Below, piece by piece: positions 59,639 to 64,000 of a DNA stretch of 64,000 bases. Origin of the DNA: Lacihabitans sp. CS3-21 (GTDB lineage Bacteria; Bacteroidota; Bacteroidia; Cytophagales; Spirosomataceae); assembly GCF_024343675.1 (NCBI RefSeq), contig NZ_RJUD01000003.1, positions 124,001-188,000 on the forward strand. Reading direction: 5' to 3'. The translations under genes were made by a program, and so were the position numbers. Numbering within the stretch: position 1 is the first letter of the stretch; each line of letters opens with the position of its first letter. The notes under the pieces were generated by a model. That model was given only the letters and a program-made list of their open reading frames with translations, was not told the origin of the DNA and made no database searches.

Positions 59639-61771
59639 TTAATTCAATTTCTGAGATAAGTCCAAGAGAAAGGTATACATCAACGCTGTATTTTTAAGTG
59701 CCGAAAACCTTCCTGAGGCACCTCCATGGCCAGAGGTCATGTCGGTATGAAGGAGCAAAATATTGTTATCAGTTTTATAATCTCTTAACTTTGAAACCCA
59801 TTTTGCAGGTTCCCAATACTGTACCTGACTGTCATGTAATCCTGTTGTTACCAGCATGTTAGGGTATTTTTTTTTTGAAACATTGTCATAGGGGGAATAT
59901 GACAGCATATAGTCATAAGATTTCTGGTTTTTTGGATTGCCCCATTCTTCAAACTCTCCAGTTGTAAGTGGAATAGATTCATCGAGCATCGTGGTTACTA
60001 CATCCACAAACGGCACGGCGGCTATTACGCCTTTATAAAGTTCAGGGGCTTGATTAATGATAGCCCCCATCAGAAGGCCACCAGCACTACCGCCCATGGC
60101 AAATAGATTATCCTTGGATGTGTATTTTTTCTCAATTAATATTTTAGAGCAATCAACAAAGTCATTGAAAGTGTTAATTTTTTTAAACATTTTACCTTCT
60201 TCATACCATTGTCTACCCATTTCTTGTCCACCTCTTATATGACAGATTGCATAAACAAACCCTCTATCCAATAAGCTCAATCTTGTAGAACTAAAAGAGG
60301 CATCCATGGAGGCACCGTATGATCCATAAGCATATTGTAAGAGCGGAGAAGTGCCATCCAACTTGGTATTTCTGTGATAAACTATAGATATGGGTACTTT
60401 TACGCCATCTCTCGAAATCGCATATATTCTTTCCGTTTTGTAATTTGTTTTATCAAATCCACCTAATACTTCCTGTTCTTTTTTTAGAATTTTAGTTTTA
60501 TTAGCCATGTCATAGTCGTAGGTGGAGTTTGGAGTTGTCATGGAATTGTATCCAAATCTGAGTATTTCCGTGTCAAATTCCGAATTTGTGCCTATGTAGG
60601 CATCATAAGTAGGTTCGCCAAAATCTAAAAAATGCTCCTCATTTGTTTTTTGATGGATGATTCTTAATTGAATAAGGCCTTCTTTTCTTTCTTGAAGTAC
60701 CAAATGATTTTTGAAAATTTCCAATCCTTCCAAATAAACATCTGGTCTGTGTGGGATTTTGGTCTTCCAGTTTTTTGGATTTCCGCCCATGCTTTCTTCT
60801 ACTTCCATTAACTGATAGTTGTAGGAGTTAGCGAGGTTTGTTCTTATAAAAAATTTGTTTTCAAAATGTTCTATATAATATTCAAGTCCATTTTTTCTTT
60901 TCAAAAAAGTCTTGGGGTTTTCGTTAGGTTGAGAGGCTTTAATGAGTTGATATTCAGTTGCTATACCGTTTTGTTCGGAGAATATGGCAATGTATTTTTT
61001 CGATTTCATACGGCCAATTCCCATGTAATATTGATTGTTTTTTTCTTCGAAAACCAAAACATCTGATTTTGGGTCGGTGCCTAAAATATGCCTATAAACT
61101 TTATTGCCTAAAAGTGTTTGTTGATCACGGATTACATAAAAAAATGTCTTATTGTCATCAGCCCACGCATAGCTTCCTCCTTCAGTGTTCTCTATGCTCT
61201 CGGGGTATATTTGGCCAGTTTTCAGATTTTTAAATTTTAAAACATAATTTCTTCTGCTGATGGTATCCTCTCCATAAGCTAAAATATCTTCGTTATCTGA
61301 AACTTCAAAGCCGCCGATTTGAAAATAAGTTTTACCTTTCGCCATTTCGTTTCCGTCGAGCATTATTTCTTCGGGAGCGTCAAGTGTTTTGTGCTTTCTG
61401 CAATAAACTGGGTATTCTCCACCTTCTACATATTTAGAATAATAAAAGTAGGAGCCGTCTTTATACGGTACCGATTCGTCTTTTTCTTTTATTCGGGCTT
61501 TCATTTCTTCAAAAAGACTCTCCTTTTGACTAGCAATAGGAGCCATCACTTTTTCTGTGTAGGTGTTTTCTGCGTTTAAATAATCAATTACTTCCGGGTT
61601 TTCTCTGTTGTTTAACCAATAATAATCATCTATCCGCGTGTGATTGTGAATAGTCATGGGGAAAGGTTTCTTTTTTGCAAGGGGTGCTACCAATCCGTTA
61701 GTTGTCATTTTTTGTGCCATTACTGCTTTTATTGCAATTAAATTTAGAAAGAGTAAAATTGTTTTTTTCAT
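59639..61771 (-). CDS. oligopeptidase B-like serine protease (S9A)
   Basis: 710 residues with a signal peptide (about 1-19). A seven-bladed propeller-type region (about 60-420) precedes an alpha/beta hydrolase domain. The nucleophile motif is GGSAGG in FAMGGSAGGLLMG (about 558-571), the Asp lies in TGLHDSQVQYWEPAKWV and the His in MTSGHGGASGR. Prolyl oligopeptidase/oligopeptidase B family enzymes cut short peptides, here most likely after basic residues, outside the cytoplasm. It is monocistronic, divergent from the M28 gene. Confidence 0.93.
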   Translation of the reverse strand: MKKTILLFLNLIAIKAVMAQKMTTNGLVAPLAKKKPFPMTIHNHTRIDDYYWLNNRENPEVIDYLNAENTYTEKVMAPIASQKESLFEEMKARIKEKDESVPYKDGSYFYYSKYVEGGEYPVYCRKHKTLDAPEEIMLDGNEMAKGKTYFQIGGFEVSDNEDILAYGEDTISRRNYVLKFKNLKTGQIYPESIENTEGGSYAWADDNKTFFYVIRDQQTLLGNKVYRHILGTDPKSDVLVFEEKNNQYYMGIGRMKSKKYIAIFSEQNGIATEYQLIKASQPNENPKTFLKRKNGLEYYIEHFENKFFIRTNLANSYNYQLMEVEESMGGNPKNWKTKIPHRPDVYLEGLEIFKNHLVLQERKEGLIQLRIIHQKTNEEHFLDFGEPTYDAYIGTNSEFDTEILRFGYNSMTTPNSTYDYDMANKTKILKKEQEVLGGFDKTNYKTERIYAISRDGVKVPISIVYHRNTKLDGTSPLLQYAYGSYGASMDASFSSTRLSLLDRGFVYAICHIRGGQEMGRQWYEEGKMFKKINTFNDFVDCSKILIEKKYTSKDNLFAMGGSAGGLLMGAIINQAPELYKGVIAAVPFVDVVTTMLDESIPLTTGEFEEWGNPKNQKSYDYMLSYSPYDNVSKKKYPNMLVTTGLHDSQVQYWEPAKWVSKLRDYKTDNNILLLHTDMTSGHGGASGRFSALKNTALMYTFLLDLSQKLN

Positions 61772-61890
61772 CCTATTGAAGATTTAAAAACCGAAATAAA
61801 AAAAAATATTTATATTTATGGTTTGATTTATTAAACACTTAGCAAATCTAAGCTTCAAACCATTATACTTCCTATAAACAGGCAATCATT

Positions 61891-63366
61891 ATGAAAAATT
61901 ATTTTCTAGTATTTCTATTTTTAACAATAGGAATCACAGCTTTTACTATCAAAGACAGCGAGTTGAAAACTATCTTTTCGAAAATAAACCAAGACGTTCT
62001 AAATAATGGTAAAGTTTATGAAACCCTAGGAGATGCAACTTCTACCATTGGCCATAGACTTACTGGTAGCCCCAACGGTAAAAAAGCGGAAGAATATGCA
62101 TTTAATCTGTTCAAAAAATATGGATTTTCAAATACCAAGTACCAGCCGTTTGTGGTGGAGTCATGGTCAAGAGATACAGTTAGTCTGACTTTAGTGCCAG
62201 AAAAAAGCGACAACTATGTTGATTATGAAGTAGTTGCATTGGCTCATTCACCAGTGTCGTCTCACATAACTGGTAAAATTGTAGATTGTGGAGATGGTTT
62301 GGAAGAAGATTTTGAGAAAGTCAAAGAAGAAGTTAAAGGGAAGATAGCCTTATTTAACATTAACCTTCAATCAGAGGCTAACAAAGGCAAAAAGAATCTT
62401 CATCGCTCTGAGAAAACAGCATTGGCTATTCAGTTCGGGGCAAGTGGGGTAATAATTGCTAACGCTGTTGAAGGTGGTGTTTTGTTGACAGGCACTGCAT
62501 CTGTCACAGGTGAACTTATTCCAATTCCAGCGGTTTGCGTATCAGTGGAATCGGGCAAAAGTATGAGGAGATGGATAAGAGATGAAAAAAACATTTTGGC
62601 AGTAATAGATATGCGAAATTTTAGCCGTCCAATAAATGCCAGAAACGTTATTGCTACTTTGCCTGGCACTTCAAAAAAATATAAAAATGAGAAAATAGTT
62701 ATCGGAGGTCACCTTGATTCTTGGGATTTGGCAACTGGTGCTATGGATAATGGTATTGGTTCTTTTACTATTTTAGACGTTGCGAGAGTTTTCAAAAGTC
62801 TTAATTTAAAGACCAAACGTACCATTGAATTTACCATGTTTATGGGCGAAGAACAAGGCTTGTTAGGCTCAAGGTACATGGTGAAAAAATATATGGAAAC
62901 CAATCAGCTCAAAAATGTAAAACTCATGATGAACCTCGATATGGTGAACAACACCATGGGCTTTAATGCTGGCGGAAATGATGCTTTGAAAACCAAAATG
63001 GATGAAATTGGCGAAATTATAAAGCAAATTGACCCAGAATATAAAAACACAAATAGGAATTCAGCTGGGTTGCACAGTGATAACCAGCCGTTTATGCTTA
63101 GAGGTGTTTCTACTTGTTCTCCATCTGGCAATTTTCCAGTTAAAGCTTACAATTGCTACCATGCCAACTGCGATAGGTTTGACTTGATTAATAAGGACCA
63201 AATTAACAACAATGTGCGGTTTACGGCTATGATGCTTTACGCACTCGCAAACTTAGATGACCTGCCCGCCAAAAATAAAACTGATGAGGAAACTAAAGAA
63301 TTTTTAACAAAACAAAATCTAAAAAAAGAGCTAATTATAGGAAAGGATTGGCGTTGGGAACAATAA
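61891..63366 (+). CDS. M28 family metallopeptidase (aminopeptidase/carboxypeptidase Q type)
   Basis: 491 residues with a signal peptide (about 1-18). A PA-like insert (about 130-220) lies before the M28 core: GGHLDSWDLATGAMDNGIG (zinc His and bridging Asp), FMGEEQGLLGSRY (general base and zinc Glu), MMNLDMVNNT (zinc Asp) and SGLHSDNQPF (zinc His). All ligands are present, so an active di-zinc exopeptidase is expected in the periplasm. It is separated from the oligopeptidase gene by 119 bp in divergent orientation; both belong to extracytoplasmic peptide breakdown. Confidence 0.93.
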   Translation: MKNYFLVFLFLTIGITAFTIKDSELKTIFSKINQDVLNNGKVYETLGDATSTIGHRLTGSPNGKKAEEYAFNLFKKYGFSNTKYQPFVVESWSRDTVSLTLVPEKSDNYVDYEVVALAHSPVSSHITGKIVDCGDGLEEDFEKVKEEVKGKIALFNINLQSEANKGKKNLHRSEKTALAIQFGASGVIIANAVEGGVLLTGTASVTGELIPIPAVCVSVESGKSMRRWIRDEKNILAVIDMRNFSRPINARNVIATLPGTSKKYKNEKIVIGGHLDSWDLATGAMDNGIGSFTILDVARVFKSLNLKTKRTIEFTMFMGEEQGLLGSRYMVKKYMETNQLKNVKLMMNLDMVNNTMGFNAGGNDALKTKMDEIGEIIKQIDPEYKNTNRNSAGLHSDNQPFMLRGVSTCSPSGNFPVKAYNCYHANCDRFDLINKDQINNNVRFTAMMLYALANLDDLPAKNKTDEETKEFLTKQNLKKELIIGKDWRWEQ

Positions 63367-63382
63367 ATGCAATATAAATAAT

Positions 63383-64000
63383 ATGTTATCCACAACATTT
63401 GGTGCTGCTGTTTACGGTGTAAGTGCAGCCTTAATAACAGTAGAAGTCAGTGTTTTGAAAGGAGGGTTTGGAGTGAGTGTAGTTGGTTTGCCCGACAACG
63501 CAGTAAGAGAGAGCCTTCAAAGAATCGATGCCGCATTAAAGAACGGTGGCTTCGAACTTTCAAGATATAAAACCATTATCAATTTGGCACCTGCCGATAT
63601 AAGAAAGGAGGGCTCAGCATACGATTTACCCATTGCAGTGTGTATGCTTACTTCTGGAGGAAAACTAGAATATGAAAAAGACCTCAAAGAATATGTGATT
63701 CTTGGTGAATTGTCTTTGGATGGTAAACTGAGGCCAATAAAAGGAGTTTTGCCCATTGCCATAGAAGCTCGAACAAACAAACTCAAGGGTTTTATTTTGC
63801 CTAAAGAAAATGCTCTTGAGGCTTCTATTGTAAATAATCTGGACGTAATTCCAGTCGAAACCTTGCAAGAAGCAGTAGGTTTTTTGACAGGTGAAATAGA
63901 CATAAAACCACTCATTACTGATACCAGAGATATTTTCTACCATACGATTAATGAGTATGAAGCTGATTTTTCTCATGTTCAAGGGCAAGAAAACATCAAA
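63383..64000 (+). CDS. comM: ComM/YifB-type Mg-chelatase-like AAA+ protein, 5' part only
   Basis: An open frame from the ATG at 63383 runs off the window, giving the first 206 residues. They match the YifB/ComM N-terminal domain: MLSTTFGAAVYGVSAALITVEV, the VVGLPDNAVRESLQRIDAAL segment, INLAPADIRKEGSAYDLPIAV and LSLDGKLRPIKGVLPIA, ending in HVQGQENIK where the AAA+ module begins. ComM is a hexameric branch-migration helicase that aids integration of DNA in natural transformation; the family is near universal, so competence is not implied. It starts 16 bp after the M28 stop codon and is probably co-transcribed. Confidence 0.92.
   Translation, partial: MLSTTFGAAVYGVSAALITVEVSVLKGGFGVSVVGLPDNAVRESLQRIDAALKNGGFELSRYKTIINLAPADIRKEGSAYDLPIAVCMLTSGGKLEYEKDLKEYVILGELSLDGKLRPIKGVLPIAIEARTNKLKGFILPKENALEASIVNNLDVIPVETLQEAVGFLTGEIDIKPLITDTRDIFYHTINEYEADFSHVQGQENIK

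Overview
The window looks like a contiguous chromosomal stretch from a Bacteroidota bacterium, most likely of the Cytophagales type. The reasons are: low-GC DNA; start codons preceded by A/T-rich sequence without Shine-Dalgarno motifs; exact Bacteroidota housekeeping promoters (TTG, 19-20 bp, TAnnTTTG) before smpB, rpsA, tRNA-Cys and the respiratory operon; an alternative complex III operon fused to a cytochrome oxidase operon; OmpA with thrombospondin type 3 repeats; and a Nudix-type arabinose regulator. I cannot name the genus. No phage, integrase, transposase or CRISPR array was seen.

Layout. 1-12.4 kb: a secreted protein of unknown role, a YegD-like Hsp70, an OmpR-type response regulator/histidine kinase pair, a SulP transporter with a beta-carbonic anhydrase (inorganic carbon handling), an M61-type peptidase, a papain-like protease, small membrane proteins, and a purine permease overlapping a signal-peptide-bearing MTA/SAH nucleosidase. 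12.6-28.2 kb: an ATP-grasp protein, then an L-arabinose locus: GH127 beta-L-arabinofuranosidase, the regulator AraR, an LLM oxidoreductase, a CotH-like lipoprotein, GH51 alpha-L-arabinofuranosidase, araB, araA, araD, a Na+/sugar symporter and an aldose 1-epimerase. Extracytoplasmic glycosidases would release arabinose, the mutarotase and symporter deliver it, and AraA/AraB/AraD convert it to xylulose 5-phosphate. Between araA and araD sits a four-helix-bundle gene framed by 35-bp inverted repeats, resembling the intervening sequences of 23S rRNA genes. 28.6-35.7 kb: a FucP-like sugar permease, HflX, a candidate small RNA with its own promoter and terminator, SmpB, an HNH nuclease, a 20-bp tandem repeat array, ribosomal protein S1 and tRNA-Cys.

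35.8-52.3 kb: one long respiratory block: alternative complex III (actABCDEF), oxidase subunits II and I, a strong terminator, heme A synthase, heme O synthase, two subunit III proteins, subunit IV, a Sco copper chaperone, a DUF420 protein and a small CxxC membrane protein. Electrons would pass from quinol through ACIII to the oxidase, and the downstream genes make heme A and load copper. 52.6-57.6 kb: a five-gene sugar-acid/polyol-type operon (hexulose-phosphate-synthase-like enzyme, zinc-type dehydrogenase, SDR, TIM-barrel isomerase, Tat-exported Gfo/Idh/MocA dehydrogenase) with no recognisable kinase or transporter and unknown substrate. 57.7-64 kb: OmpA with TSP3 repeats, an oligopeptidase B-like protease, an M28 peptidase, and the 5' part of a ComM/YifB-type AAA+ gene that runs off the end.

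The most unusual observations are the IVS-like element inside the arabinose operon, the candidate small RNA before smpB, the terminator lying over the apparent 5' end of ctaA, the uncharacterised sugar operon, and the 20-bp minisatellite upstream of rpsA.
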